Assembly: GCA_018350325.1 (NCBI GenBank)
Contig: JAEVLN010000039.1
Span: 186,001-250,000, forward strand
Origin: Globodera rostochiensis
Taxonomy: Eukaryota; Nematoda; Chromadorea; Rhabditida; Heteroderidae
Length of the DNA: 64,000 nt
Direction of reading: 5' to 3'
Positions 32,561 through 42,545 of this stretch are shown here, piece after piece. The position numbers and the translations under genes were made by a program. The notes beneath the pieces are model-generated. The model saw nothing but the letters and a program-made list of their open reading frames with translations. It had not been told where the DNA came from and ran no database searches. Each line of letters begins with the position of its first letter. The first letter of the stretch is position 1.

Positions 32561-32626
32561 ATGCAAGAATTTTGGATTTTAATTTTGGTTTTATTCTTCG
32601 CAACAAATTTAATAGACAAAGCCGAA
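32561..32626 (+). pseudogene. HTH-repeat family copy L, 5' part (split by Maverick)
   Basis: The first 22 codons (MQEFWILILVLFFATNLIDK...) end at GCCGAA, where the Maverick begins; reading on gives a stop seven bases into the element. The rest of the same gene resumes at 59961. Copy M at 63829, which is uninterrupted and almost identical, shows the original junction. The break is therefore a clean insertion with a 6-bp duplication. Confidence 0.9.
32621..32626. repeat. Target-site duplication (left)
   Basis: GCCGAA here and at 59955-59960 flank the Maverick. The unoccupied paralogue has a single GCCGAA at the corresponding point (about 63890). Confidence 0.92.
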
Positions 32627-32688
32627 AGCAGCATATAGCGTCAAAACCGCGCGGGTACGGCGCGGCCAAAAAGGGCGCGGGTACCCAT
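32627..32688. repeat. Outermost part of left terminal inverted repeat
   Basis: These 62 bases match the reverse complement of 59893-59954 (AGCAGCATATAGCGTCAAAA ... GCGGGTACCCATA). The next bases of the right repeat (AGTAGTTACC) are found only at 41589, so the left repeat is split here by the nested palindrome. Confidence 0.9.
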
Positions 32689-32839
32689 ACCTATTGGAGG
32701 GGTCAGATCCTTTGATCTTGCCGCCCTAAGCCAAAACCTATTTGAGGGGTCGGGGTCTTTGATCATGCAGCCCAAACCAAAACCCATTGGGGCTTTGATC
32801 ATGCCGCCTTTTACCTGATCCCACGAGACTATTCAGTCC

Positions 32840-33900
32840 CAACAAAACCGCGCGGGTACGGCGCGGCCAAAAAGGGCGCGGGTACCCATACCTATTGGAG
32901 GGGTCAGATCCTTTGATCTTGCCGCCCTAAGCCAAAACCTATTTGAGGGGTCGGGGTCTTTGATCATGCAGCCCAAACCAAAACCTATTGGGTCCTTTGA
33001 TCTTGCCGCCACTAAACCCAAACCTATGGGAGGGCTCAGAGGCTTTGAACTTACCGCCACCAGACCAAAATCTGGAATCGTCCGGCCAAAACCGCCCGGG
33101 TACCGACCGCCCTTTGATCGTGCCGCCCAAGGCTTATTGAGGTGTGGGCTTGAAAAAGGCGCGGACGATTTTTAATTAAACACTCAAAACCCATTGGGCC
33201 CATTGCCAAATCCAAAATTTAATTTTCCCTCCCCCGCCACTCAAGGTCATTTCGGCACCTGTCAATCAAACTTTCTCCGTGCACCAAAAATTTTCCCCCT
33301 CACCTGTCAATCAAACTTTCTCCGCGCACCAAAAATTTCCGACTGACCTGTCAATCAAACTTCCGCCGCTCAAAAGTTGCACATGGAAAATCGATTTTCA
33401 CTTTTGCGACATTTTTAAATAAGGCATAATGTGATAGTACATTTCGTTAATTTCTTCAATATTTTTTCCACCTGTTATTACCACTTTGCCTGTCCAAAAA
33501 ATTAAGGCAGTCAATCTTTTTCCTCTTTTGTAGTTTAGACCACAAAAAATTTCAGGCTTATAAAAAACCTATTGAAGGAGACTAACCTTTGATCTTGCCG
33601 CCCAAGCCAAAACCTTTTGAGAGGTTCAACTCTTTGATCATGCCGTCCCAAGCCAAAACCTATTGGAGAGGTCGGGTCCTTTGAACTTACCGCCACTAAA
33701 CCCAAACTATTCTGTCTTTTGAACATCCCGCCTTCTACCTGACACAAATGCGAGCGGTTTGCGGTCAATTCAGTCCCAACCAAACCGCGCGGAGTTAAAC
33801 AACCCTACTTTTTTATGGGGGCCCCAGAACCTAGTGGGCCGATTGCCAAATTTAATTTCCCTCCCCCGTCCCTCAAGGTCATTAGGGCACCTGTCAATCA
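32840..33900. repeat. TIR-like direct repeats in the palindrome arm
   Basis: The outer terminal sequence (CCGCGCGGGTACGGCGCGGC and following) recurs at 32844-32900. Variants of CCAAAACCTATTGGAGGGGTC and TTTGATCTTGCCGCC repeat every 40-60 bases to about 33680. A second block (CACCTGTCAATCAAACTTTC, ATTTCGTTAATTTCTTCAAT) is duplicated at 33245-33480 and 33890-34090. The mirrored set lies at 40180-41430. No genes are seen. Confidence 0.75.
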
Positions 33901-34179
33901 AAACTTTTTCCGCGCACCAAAAAAATTTTGACGGGTCACCTGCCAATCAAACTTCCGCCGCTCAAAAGTTGCAACAAAAACATTTGGAAAATCGATTTCA
34001 CTTTTGTGACATTTTTAAATAGGGCATAATGTGATAGTACATTTCGTTAATTTCTTCAATATTTTTTCCTCCCGTAATTACCACTTTTCCTGTCCAAAAA
34101 ATTGGTCGTCAACCTTTTTCCCTTTTTGTAGTTTAGACCACAAAAAATTGCAGGCTCATAAAAAATCAAATTAAAAATT

Positions 34180-34345
34180 TTGGTGTTTCGATGTTGAAGT
34201 GAAAAGAGTGAAACGAACAAATGGGTGAAAAGGGAGAAACACAATTAGGTGAAAAGGGTGAACACACAAAATAGGTGAAAAGAGGTGAAATCGGGTGAAA
34301 TTTCACCTAAAAGTATATAGGACATGTGTTTTACGGGGGTAGTAT
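34180..34345. promoter_or_regulatory. AGGTGAAA iterons with TATATAG, left arm outer
   Basis: About eight GGTGAAA-type words lead to a GGTGAAATTTCACC palindrome, then AAAGTATATAGGACATGTGT, then a short open frame. The same arrangement in opposite orientation precedes the FLYWCH gene (36575-36720), so two start sites in one arm share one promoter design. Mirror copies lie at 37530-37675 and 39925-40090. Confidence 0.5.
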
Positions 34346-34356
34346 GCATAAATAAA

Positions 34357-34455
34357 ATGTCAAACTTAAACAGAGGAAATTTGTACTGGTTAACCAAAAC
34401 GAAAGTCTACCACTGCCATCTTCCACTCCCGCTCAACACTAAATTAAATTTATAA
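34357..34455 (+). pseudogene. Short frame paralogous to the FLYWCH gene start
   Basis: The first residues (MSNLN...LYWLTKTK) resemble the FLYWCH gene's MSKLN start and sit behind the same promoter design, but the frame stops after 32 codons. Probably a decayed duplicate. The mirror copy is in the right arm (about 39815-39913). Confidence 0.3.
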
Positions 34456-34666
34456 TCACCACAGAAAATTGACCACCAAAACAAACACATTTGAACTTTT
34501 GATTATCCGCCCGCTAAAAAAAAAAGACTGCTGGGATGCATATTTACCAATCGAAAAAGAACTTGATAATTTTAAGGAAAAAATAAAAATTTAAAATATG
34601 GGAAAAAGTAGTGTTTGTTGAAAACAAAGAAAACAAAAAATTACAACACGAAACGTTCAAATAACT

Positions 34667-34903
34667 TCAAGTTATAAGTATTATAAGGAGGTTGACAAAT
34701 ATGAGAGGAGTGGTAAAACACGGTGCTGAATTTTGAGAATTATTATCAAAATTATGAGAAATTATGGTCGGAAAAATTAAATTTGATTCTAAATTGATGG
34801 TCTGAAATGAGAATAGAATGACAAATATGAAAAACAGTAGAAGAAAACCGAGAATGACAGTCAAAAGTGTGAGAATATTAGGGAAAAAGGTGAACCATTC
34901 CAT
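34667..34903 (-). CDS. Small membrane protein, left arm
   Basis: 78 residues starting MEWFTFFPNILTLLTVILGF with one strong transmembrane segment and a second hydrophobic stretch at the C-terminus (LIFVNLLIILIT). It is divergent from the 115-residue gene, with 43 bases between the starts. I do not recognise a family. In the right arm an extra C shifts the frame near the start (39335-39604), so only the left copy keeps this start. Confidence 0.4.
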   Translation of the reverse strand: MEWFTFFPNILTLLTVILGFLLLFFIFVILFSFQTINLESNLIFPTIISHNFDNNSQNSAPCFTTPLIFVNLLIILIT

Positions 34904-34946
34904 TTGAAACCTATAAAAGCAAATTCAAATACCAAAACATGATGAA

Positions 34947-35294
34947 ATGTATCAATTTAGTCATCAAGTAAGCGATAATACAGCATTTCTGAAAAAGCTA
35001 GCTTCCAACAGTTCAGACCGAAAGAAGAACGAATTAATCGAATCTGCAACTACCGATCAAATTTTGGCAATTGTTGAAATTTGTGTAAACATTTTAAGTT
35101 TTAATTTCAAACTTAATAAAAGACAGAAACAAAGACTTGTTCAGTACGCACATTTTTACCGGACTATTGCCAGATCCCGTTCAGAAAAAACAGCAAGAAA
35201 GGCGATACAGCAGGGAAGCGGAATAGCATTAGGAGCGATTTTAGTCCCGATTTTAAGCGTTCTAGCTCAACATTTGTTAGAAAAAATTATATGA
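34947..35294 (+). CDS. Maverick-type small protein with hydrophobic C-terminus, left arm
   Basis: 115 residues. VEICVNILSFNFKLNKRQKQ, a basic stretch (RSRSEKTARKAIQQ) and a hydrophobic tail (GIALGAILVPILSVLAQHLL) align with the core Maverick's 131-residue protein (50622-51017; VEICLNIL, RARSEKSAKKL, LFAPLLAPIL). Similar small basic/hydrophobic proteins sit beside the ATPase and integrase in Polinton- and adintovirus-like elements; their job is unsettled (virion core or membrane peptide). Its stop overlaps the next start by ATGA. It is intact and identical in the right arm. Confidence 0.65.
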   Translation: MYQFSHQVSDNTAFLKKLASNSSDRKKNELIESATTDQILAIVEICVNILSFNFKLNKRQKQRLVQYAHFYRTIARSRSEKTARKAIQQGSGIALGAILVPILSVLAQHLLEKII

Positions 35295-36150
35295 TGAAGT
35301 TTGCAAAGAAAATGACAATGGTCCCGGAGGCGGAATACCATGCATTATTAAATTCGCTCAGGGGCGGAGACTATTTGCAAAATGAAAAGGCCATGTTGGA
35401 TGCAAAGATTATGCAAAGTTTACAAGATCCGACAATAAGTGAAGATCTTAAAGCGAGTAGGCATAGTTGGCTCTATAAGGAGCGAAGAATGATAAAAGGA
35501 ATGGTTGATAATAGACCGCAAAGAGTTGTGATTGTTAACCAAAACCCGGCACCTAATGTTGCACCATATTTGGGGGTTAGTCAGACGAATACCCAGGCAA
35601 CCGAGGAGCCAAGAAAATTTATAGTGCCTACAAAAAGGCTCAGAAGATTGATAAAAACTTGAGAGATGAAAATACGAGGGAGTTTATCCAATCTTCATTA
35701 ATTGAAGAGGAAGTTCCACTCGAATTACACTCCCCAGTTTCTTCAGAAACATCATCAATTTTTAAAACACCAGAAAAATTGCGCAGTACTACGATCATTC
35801 ACCCAAACTTTTTGGGGGATCTTTTTAATTATGTATCTAAAAACAAGGATACATTTAAAATAACGGCAATGGGGAAAGTTCAATCTAATAAAAATCTGCC
35901 AATTGACGATAGTAATTATAGGAACGTCTTGAGATATCTTGCTGGAGAAGAGGTCGACACACCCAGGGGAGCGAAATTTCTAAAAGATCGGCTCTTAAAA
36001 GATGCGACAATACGAGAAATGGTTGACAGGTCAAACGCCATGTGGGGAAAAGGTAAAATAGTTTTTATTAAAGACAACCCTATTAAAACTACCGGAACAT
36101 TGCAGCAGAAGAAAAAACCATTTAAGCCAACATTATGGGCAAGGCTATAG
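35291..36150 (+). pseudogene. Maverick-type 293-residue protein, frameshifted in left arm
   Basis: The same gene as the intact right-arm copy (38098-38979), but a 22-base deletion near 35646 between AGAAG repeats breaks it into 35291-35662 and 35659-36150. The order (115-residue protein, then this one, overlapping) is the same as the 131- and 256-residue pair of the core Maverick. Confidence 0.7.
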
Positions 36151-36328
36151 ATAAGATGTTTTAAAAAAGTTTAATATAATTTTGAATCTCCAACTTATAG
36201 CAGTTGCAAGGACTTTTAATTAGAGAAATTATAAACCCTAGAGTATAAAAAAGGAAAAGACAATCTTGCTAGGCGGGAAGGATATTTTGATAGCTTTAAT
36301 TTAATTAAAGATTCCGATTTTATGCGAA

Positions 36329-36553
36329 TTAATTTAATTCATTTTCAATTTGCAATAAAATTGGGTCTGGGGCGTGATTGTGGTTTCGCGTAAGAATAAA
36401 TTTCTCATCTCCCTCGAACCCCCACCCCTCACAACCATATCTAAACCATTCACACTTCCACCATGTCTTGAATTTTGTTGACTTATGTTTATAATATCGA
36501 TAACCATCGCAAAATTTCCCCTTTCCATCTTTTATTGTGTTTAATTTTGACAT
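36329..36553 (-). CDS. FLYWCH-type zinc-finger protein, left arm
   Basis: 74 residues that are almost entirely one FLYWCH finger: GYRYYKHKST, WWKCEW, YGCEGW, then NHNHAPDP provide the aromatic core, two cysteines and two histidines. FLYWCH domains bind DNA or other proteins and occur in transposon and virus genomes as well as in nematode regulators. It is transcribed from AGGTGAAA iterons with a TATATAG box and converges on the 293-residue gene. An identical copy lies in the right arm. Confidence 0.75.
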   Translation of the reverse strand: MSKLNTIKDGKGKFCDGYRYYKHKSTKFKTWWKCEWFRYGCEGWGFEGDEKFILTRNHNHAPDPILLQIENELN

Positions 36554-36574
36554 TTTTTATTTTATTTTGCATAT

Positions 36575-36720
36575 TACCCTCTAAAACACATGCCCTATAT
36601 ACTTTTTGGTGAACTTTCACCAGATTTCACCTTTTTCACCTATTTGAATTTCACCTTTATACCATTTGAGTTTCATCCTTTTGTGTTTCACACTCATAAC
36701 ATTTTTGATATAACTAACGC
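36575..36720. promoter_or_regulatory. AGGTGAAA iterons and TATATAG before the FLYWCH gene
   Basis: On the minus strand repeated GGTGAAA/GGTGAAAT words lead to a GGTGAAAGTTCACC near-palindrome and AAAGTATATAGGGCATGTGT, 30-60 bases before the FLYWCH start. The repeated sites could be operators for the zinc finger itself; this is inference. Confidence 0.5.
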
Positions 36721-36983
36721 TGGCCATACACGTAAGGTAAGCTATAGAAAGTATTTATTAGATGGGCTAGGAAAGGGTATTATTAAAGTCCCATACCGAT
36801 GTTCGGATCCCGTTAGCTGATTCCAAACATTAGGCTGGACTAGGGATATGTCGAGTTTAATGCCACTCCATGCATCATGTTTTTAATTCTGGCCTCGACT
36901 AGGGGCATCAATGAAGTTACTTCAAAGTATCAGACACGCTCCAAACCAATACGTGGTTTTTATCTCCTGCCGGCAATCTTCTT

Positions 36984-37264
36984 GGACTACTCGATTTACC
37001 ACCAACCCTTCAAACTCTTTCTGCCCCTATTTTTTTTTTGCAGATTCACAAAGTTGGTTATTCTTTCTTTCTGGTTTTATTAAATCCATATTTATTTATT
37101 TTTATTTTATAGCCATTTCGTTATAGCATTTTTGTACGCCACAATGATAAATTATTAAGTTCTATATTATGCTAAAAATCATTTTGGTTTAAACTGACTC
37201 TAAATCGTCATGATTAAGGAGTTAAAATGATTAAATTCTAGTCGAAGAGGCTTAAGAGGAGCCC
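36984..37264. other. Palindrome spacer
   Basis: About 280 single-copy bases between the two inverted arms, AT-rich, with no recognisable gene. It begins ACTACTCGATTTACC and ends at GAGGAGCCCC. Confidence 0.8.
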
Positions 37265-37694
37265 CAGAAGATTGCCGGCAGGAGATAAAAACCACGTATT
37301 GGTTTGGAGCGTGTCTGATACTTTGAAGTAACTTCATTGATGCCCCTAGTCGAGGCCAGAATTAAAAACATGATGCATGGAGTGGCATTAAACTCGACAT
37401 ATCCCTAGTCCAGCCTAATGTTTGGAATCAGCTAACGGGATCCGAACATCGGTATGGGACTTTAATAATACCCTTTCCTAGCCCATCTAATAAATACTTT
37501 CTATAGCTTACCTTACGTGTATGGCCAGCGTTAGTTATATCAAAAATGTTATGAGTGTGAAACACAAAAGGATGAAACTCAAATGGTATAAAGGTGAAAT
37601 TCAAATAGGTGAAAAAGGTGAAATCTGGTGAAAGTTCACCAAAAAGTATATAGGGCATGTGTTTTAGAGGGTAATATGCAAAATAAAATAAAAA

Positions 37695-37919
37695 ATGTCA
37701 AAATTAAACACAATAAAAGATGGAAAGGGGAAATTTTGCGATGGTTATCGATATTATAAACATAAGTCAACAAAATTCAAGACATGGTGGAAGTGTGAAT
37801 GGTTTAGATATGGTTGTGAGGGGTGGGGGTTCGAGGGAGATGAGAAATTTATTCTTACGCGAAACCACAATCACGCCCCAGACCCAATTTTATTGCAAAT
37901 TGAAAATGAATTAAATTAA
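37695..37919 (+). CDS. FLYWCH-type zinc-finger protein, right arm
   Basis: Identical in sequence to the left-arm copy (36329-36553), with the same iteron promoter at about 37530-37675. The two copies point inward to outward in mirror orientation, so both can be transcribed. Confidence 0.75.
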   Translation: MSKLNTIKDGKGKFCDGYRYYKHKSTKFKTWWKCEWFRYGCEGWGFEGDEKFILTRNHNHAPDPILLQIENELN

Positions 37920-38097
37920 TTCGCATAAAATCGGAATCTTTAATTAAATTAAAGCTATCAAAATATCCTTCCCGCCTAGCAAGATTGTCTTTTCCTTTTT
38001 TATACTCTAGGGTTTATAATTTCTCTAATTAAAAGTCCTTGCAACTGCTATAAGTTGGAGATTCAAAATTATATTAAACTTTTTTAAAACATCTTAT

Positions 38098-38979
38098 CTA
38101 TAGCCTTGCCCATAATGTTGGCTTAAATGGTTTTTTCTTCTGCTGCAATGTTCCGGTAGTTTTAATAGGGTTGTCTTTAATAAAAACTATTTTACCTTTT
38201 CCCCACATGGCGTTTGACCTGTCAACCATTTCTCGTATTGTCGCATCTTTTAAGAGCCGATCTTTTAGAAATTTCGCTCCCCTGGGTGTGTCGACCTCTT
38301 CTCCAGCAAGATATCTCAAGACGTTCCTATAATTACTATCGTCAATTGGCAGATTTTTATTAGATTGAACTTTCCCCATTGCCGTTATTTTAAATGTATC
38401 CTTGTTTTTAGATACATAATTAAAAAGATCCCCCAAAAAGTTTGGGTGAATGATCGTAGTACTGCGCAATTTTTCTGGTGTTTTAAAAATTGATGATGTT
38501 TCTGAAGAAACTGGGGAGTGTAATTCGAGTGGAACTTCCTCTTCAATTAATGAAGATTGGATAAACTCCCTCGTATTTTCATCTCTCAAGTTTTTATCAA
38601 CTTCTTCACTTTCGTTTTCTTCTCTTCTGAGCCTTTTTGTAGGCACTATAAATTTTCTTGGCTCCTCGGTTGCCTGGGTATTCGTCTGACTAACCCCCAA
38701 ATATGGTGCAACATTAGGTGCCGGGTTTTGGTTAACAATCACAACTCTTTGCGGTCTATTATCAACCATTCCTTTTATCATTCTTCGCTCCTTATAGAGC
38801 CAACTATGCCTACTCGCTTTAAGATCTTCACTTATTGTCGGATCTTGTAAATTTTGCATAATCTTTGCATCCAACATGGCCTTTTCATTTTGCAAATAGT
38901 CTCCGCCCCTGAGCGAATTTAATAATGCATGGTATTCCGCCTCCGGGACCATTGTCATTTTCTTTGCAAACTTCATCAT
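38098..38979 (-). CDS. Maverick-type 293-residue protein (intact copy)
   Basis: It starts MMKFAKKMTMVPEAEYHALL. The MVP...YHALL start parallels LILLPIEHYRGL in the core Maverick's 256-residue protein. A charged, low-complexity middle follows, and a C-terminal module (GDLFNYVSKNKDTFK ... LKDATIREMVDRSNAMWGKG) has its counterpart in FDLTWAIERL ... LQDPTARQLL of the core protein. Its start overlaps the stop of the 115-residue gene. The pair is conserved between two diverged lineages, which suggests a shared role in the virion or in integration. The biochemical role is unknown. Confidence 0.65.
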   Translation of the reverse strand: MMKFAKKMTMVPEAEYHALLNSLRGGDYLQNEKAMLDAKIMQNLQDPTISEDLKASRHSWLYKERRMIKGMVDNRPQRVVIVNQNPAPNVAPYLGVSQTNTQATEEPRKFIVPTKRLRREENESEEVDKNLRDENTREFIQSSLIEEEVPLELHSPVSSETSSIFKTPEKLRSTTIIHPNFLGDLFNYVSKNKDTFKITAMGKVQSNKNLPIDDSNYRNVLRYLAGEEVDTPRGAKFLKDRLLKDATIREMVDRSNAMWGKGKIVFIKDNPIKTTGTLQQKKKPFKPTLWARL

Positions 38980-39323
38980 ATAATTTTTTCTAACAAATGT
39001 TGAGCTAGAACGCTTAAAATCGGGACTAAAATCGCTCCTAATGCTATTCCGCTTCCCTGCTGTATCGCCTTTCTTGCTGTTTTTTCTGAACGGGATCTGG
39101 CAATAGTCCGGTAAAAATGTGCGTACTGAACAAGTCTTTGTTTCTGTCTTTTATTAAGTTTGAAATTAAAACTTAAAATGTTTACACAAATTTCAACAAT
39201 TGCCAAAATTTGATCGGTAGTTGCAGATTCGATTAATTCGTTCTTCTTTCGGTCTGAACTGTTGGAAGCTAGCTTTTTCAGAAATGCTGTATTATCGCTT
39301 ACTTGATGACTAAATTGATACAT
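38976..39323 (-). CDS. Maverick-type small protein with hydrophobic C-terminus, right arm
   Basis: The same 115-residue protein as in the left arm (34947-35294), with no difference in length. It overlaps the start of the intact 293-residue gene, so the right arm alone keeps a complete pair. Confidence 0.65.
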   Translation of the reverse strand: MYQFSHQVSDNTAFLKKLASNSSDRKKNELIESATTDQILAIVEICVNILSFNFKLNKRQKQRLVQYAHFYRTIARSRSEKTARKAIQQGSGIALGAILVPILSVLAQHLLEKII

Positions 39324-39334
39324 TTCATCATGTT

Positions 39335-39604
39335 TTGGTATTTGAATTTGCTTTTATAGGTTTCAAATGGAATGGTTCACCTTTTTCCCCTAATATTCTC
39401 ACACTTTTGACTGTCATTCTCGGTTTTCTTCTACTGTTTTTCATATTTGTCATTCTATTCTCATTTCAGACCATCAATTTAGAATCAAATTTAATTTTTC
39501 CGACCATAATTTCTCATAATTTTGATAATAATTCTCAAAATTCAGCACCGTGTTTTACCACTCCTCTCATATTTGTCAACCTCCTTATAATACTTATAAC
39601 TTGA
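39335..39604 (+). pseudogene. Small membrane-protein frame, right arm, shifted
   Basis: The same membrane segment as the left-arm protein, but one extra C in CCTTTTTCCCC puts the ATG at 39367 out of frame. An 89-codon frame with a different start remains open. Confidence 0.35.
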
Positions 39605-41588
39605 AGTTATTTGAACGTTTCGTGTTGTAATTTTTTGTTTTCTTTGTTTTCAACAAACACTACTTTTTCCCATATTTTAAATTTTTATTTTTTCCTTAAA
39701 ATTATCAAGTTCTTTTTCGATTGGTAAATATGCATCCCAGCAGTCTTTTTTTTTTAGCGGGCGGATAATCAAAAGTTCAAATGTGTTTGTTTTGGTGGTC
39801 AATTTTCTGTGGTGATTATAAATTTAATTTAGTGTTGAGCGGGAGTGGAAGATGGCAGTGGTAGACTTTCGTTTTGGTTAACCAGTACAAATTTCCTCTG
39901 TTTAAGTTTGACATTTTATTTATGCATACTACCCCCGTAAAACACATGTCCTATATACTTTTAGGTGAAATTTCACCCGATTTCACCTCTTTTCACCTAT
40001 TTTGTGTGTTCACCCTTTTCACCTAATTGTGTTTCTCCCTTTTCACCCATTTGTTCGTTTCACTCTTTTCACTTCAACATCGAAACACCAAAATTTTTAA
40101 TTTGATTTTTTATGAGCCTGCAATTTTTTGTGGTCTAAACTACAAAAAGGGAAAAAGGTTGACGACCAATTTTTTGGACAGGAAAAGTGGTAATTACGGG
40201 AGGAAAAAATATTGAAGAAATTAACGAAATGTACTATCACATTATGCCCTATTTAAAAATGTCACAAAAGTGAAATCGATTTTCCAAATGTTTTTGTTGC
40301 AACTTTTGAGCGGCGGAAGTTTGATTGGCAGGTGACCCGTCAAAATTTTTTTGGTGCGCGGAAAAAGTTTTGATTGACAGGTGCCTTAATGACCTTGAGG
40401 GACGGGGGAGGGAAATTAAATTTGGCAATCGGCCCACTAGGTTCTGGGGCCCCCATAAAAAAGTAGGGTTGTTTAACTCCGCGCGGTTTGGTTGGGACTG
40501 AATTGACCGCAAACCGCTCGCATTTGTGTCAGGTAGAAGGCGGGATGTTCAAAAGACAGAATAGTTTGGGTTTAGTGGCGGTAAGTTCAAAGGACCCGAC
40601 CTCTCCAATAGGTTTTGGCTTGGGACGGCATGATCAAATTGAACCTCTCAAAAGGTTTTGGCTTGGGCGGCAAGATCAAAGGTTAGTCTCCTTCAATAGG
40701 TTTTTTATAAGCCTGAAATTTTTTGTGGTCTAAACTACAAAAGAGGAAAAAGATTGACTGCCTTAATTTTTTGGACAGGCAAAGTGGTAATAACAGGTGG
40801 AAAAAATATTGAAGAAATTAACGAAATGTACTATCACATTATGCCTTATTTAAAAATGTCGCAAAAGTGAAAATCGATTTTCCATGTGCAACTTTTGAGC
40901 GGCGGAAGTTTGATTGACAGGTCAGTCGGAAATTTTTGGTGCGCGGAGAAAGTTTGATTGACAGGTGAGGGGGAAAATTTTTGGTGCACGGAGAAAGTTT
41001 GATTGACAGGTGCCGAAATGACCTTGAGTGGCGGGGGAGGGAAAATTAAATTTTGGATTTGGCAATGGGCCCAATGGGTTTTGAGTGTTTAATTAAAAAT
41101 CGTCCGCGCCTTTTTCAAGCCCACACCTCAATAAGCCTTGGGCGGCACGATCAAAGGGCGGTCGGTACCCGGGCGGTTTTGGCCGGACGATTCCAGATTT
41201 TGGTCTGGTGGCGGTAAGTTCAAAGCCTCTGAGCCCTCCCATAGGTTTGGGTTTAGTGGCGGCAAGATCAAAGGACCCAATAGGTTTTGGTTTGGGCTGC
41301 ATGATCAAAGACCCCGACCCCTCAAATAGGTTTTGGCTTAGGGCGGCAAGATCAAAGGATCTGACCCCTCCAATAGGTATGGGTACCCGCGCCCTTTTTG
41401 GCCGCGCCGTACCCGCGCGAGTTTGTTGGGACTGAATAGTCTCGTGGGATCAGGTAGAAGGCGGCATGATCAAAGCCCCAATGGGTTTTGGTTTGGGCTG
41501 CATGATCAAAGACCCCGACCCCTCAAATAGGTTTTGGCTTAGGGCGGCAAGATCAAAGGATCTGACCCCTCCAATAGGTATGGGAGTA

Positions 41589-42545
41589 GTTACCACCTTC
41601 CATTTGTCCGGATTACGGTAGCAGCCCAAACCTATGGGTGGGTGGGGCGCCAATTGAGCGCCAGCCAGCCAGGTGAGCGCGGGCCATCTGAGGCCCAGCC
41701 AAGTCAGCCCCTAAGCCAAAACCTATTGGCAGGGTCCTGCGCGGCTTTATGCAAATTTTGGTCCTGCGCGACCCACTCGCGCACCTGGCTCGCGCACCTG
41801 CGCGAGATTATGCAAATTTCGCCTGCGCGACTTTATTTAATATTTATATTTTATTTATTAATATTTTTATTTATTTTTTCACTGCGCGAGTCACTCGCGC
41901 ACCCTGCGCGACTTTTTTTAATTATTTAAATTTAAATTTTGAATTTTTGACTGCGCGAGATTTCAAATATTCTTAAAATTATTTTTTAATCAAATAAAAT
42001 CATTTTCATCCCGAGGGATTTGAACTTTCGCAGATTGGTCGTCGAACCTCGCACACTAACCACTTGGCCACAGCTTCATTGCGAGAAAGGGAATATAATT
42101 CGCCTATAAGCCAAAAATTTCCCAAAAATTCTTTTAACGCATTTTTTTCATTTATTTCTTTTGAATAAATATTTAAAAAATAAGAATAATAATTTAAAAA
42201 GCCCCAGATTTAAATAATAATAATAATTATAAGCGTAAAAATAAATTCTAAATATAAACCAAAAATTTAAAACTTGAAACTTTTGCAAGTTTTGGTGACA
42301 AGATTAATTTGTTTTGGTCAAATATTTGAAAGGGATTTGTATAGTAAACATATAAAAAATTGCGCGCCAATTTTATTTTGAATCATTTGAAATGGATTTC
42401 TCGATTTGATTGATGGGTTTCTATTTTTAGCTTTTAAATTCAAATAAAAAGGGACAGCTTGGGAGGAATTGTACCAATTTTTGCTCATTGCAGGCCTTCG
42501 GCATTTTTTACTTTACGATTTGGGTTTTAGCTTGCACTTTAAATA
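41589..42545. repeat. Core Maverick left terminal inverted repeat (inner part)
   Basis: The reverse complement of about 58951-59893. Identity is near-perfect over most of its length, apart from a 13-base duplication (GCACCTGGCTCGC) on the left. It decays over the last 60 bases before the start codons of the two inward-facing terminal genes. It is rich in CTGCGCGA words and carries a tRNA-like module. Confidence 0.9.
42007..42079 (-). other. tRNA-like module in left terminal repeat
   Basis: On the minus strand GAAGCTGTGGCCAAGTGGTT contains a good A box, and GTTCAAATCC a good B box. The T-stem has only three pairs, so it is probably not a functional tRNA. It could still bind TFIIIC. The same module is in the right repeat and, better paired, in the polymerase intron. 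Confidence 0.45.

Larger units (their letters stand above)
32683..36983. repeat. Left arm of 4.3-kb palindrome
   Basis: Read inverted, it matches 37265-41588 almost base for base. It holds, from the outside, GC-rich TIR-like direct repeats (CCTATTGGAGGGGTCAG, TTGATCTTGCCGCCC words, 32640-33850), AGGTGAAA repeats, a small membrane-protein frame, two Maverick-type genes and a FLYWCH gene. The arms differ by small indels. The left arm has a 22-base deletion (about 35646) between AGAAG direct repeats; the right arm has a one-base insertion in the membrane-protein frame. So it is not a trivial assembly copy. Confidence 0.9.
37265..41588. repeat. Right arm of 4.3-kb palindrome
   Basis: Mirror of the left arm. 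It ends CCAATAGGTATGGG and joins AGTAGTTACC, the continuation of the core Maverick's left terminal repeat. No target duplication is seen at the palindrome ends: the CCCATA of the host repeat appears inverted as TATGGG at the far end. Inverted duplication during replication or repair is therefore as likely as a simple transposition. Confidence 0.9.

Noticed and set aside
32683..41588. Palindrome as a pure assembly artefact
   Set aside because: The arms differ by specific indels and the junctions fall exactly inside a terminal repeat. Still worth read-level confirmation.
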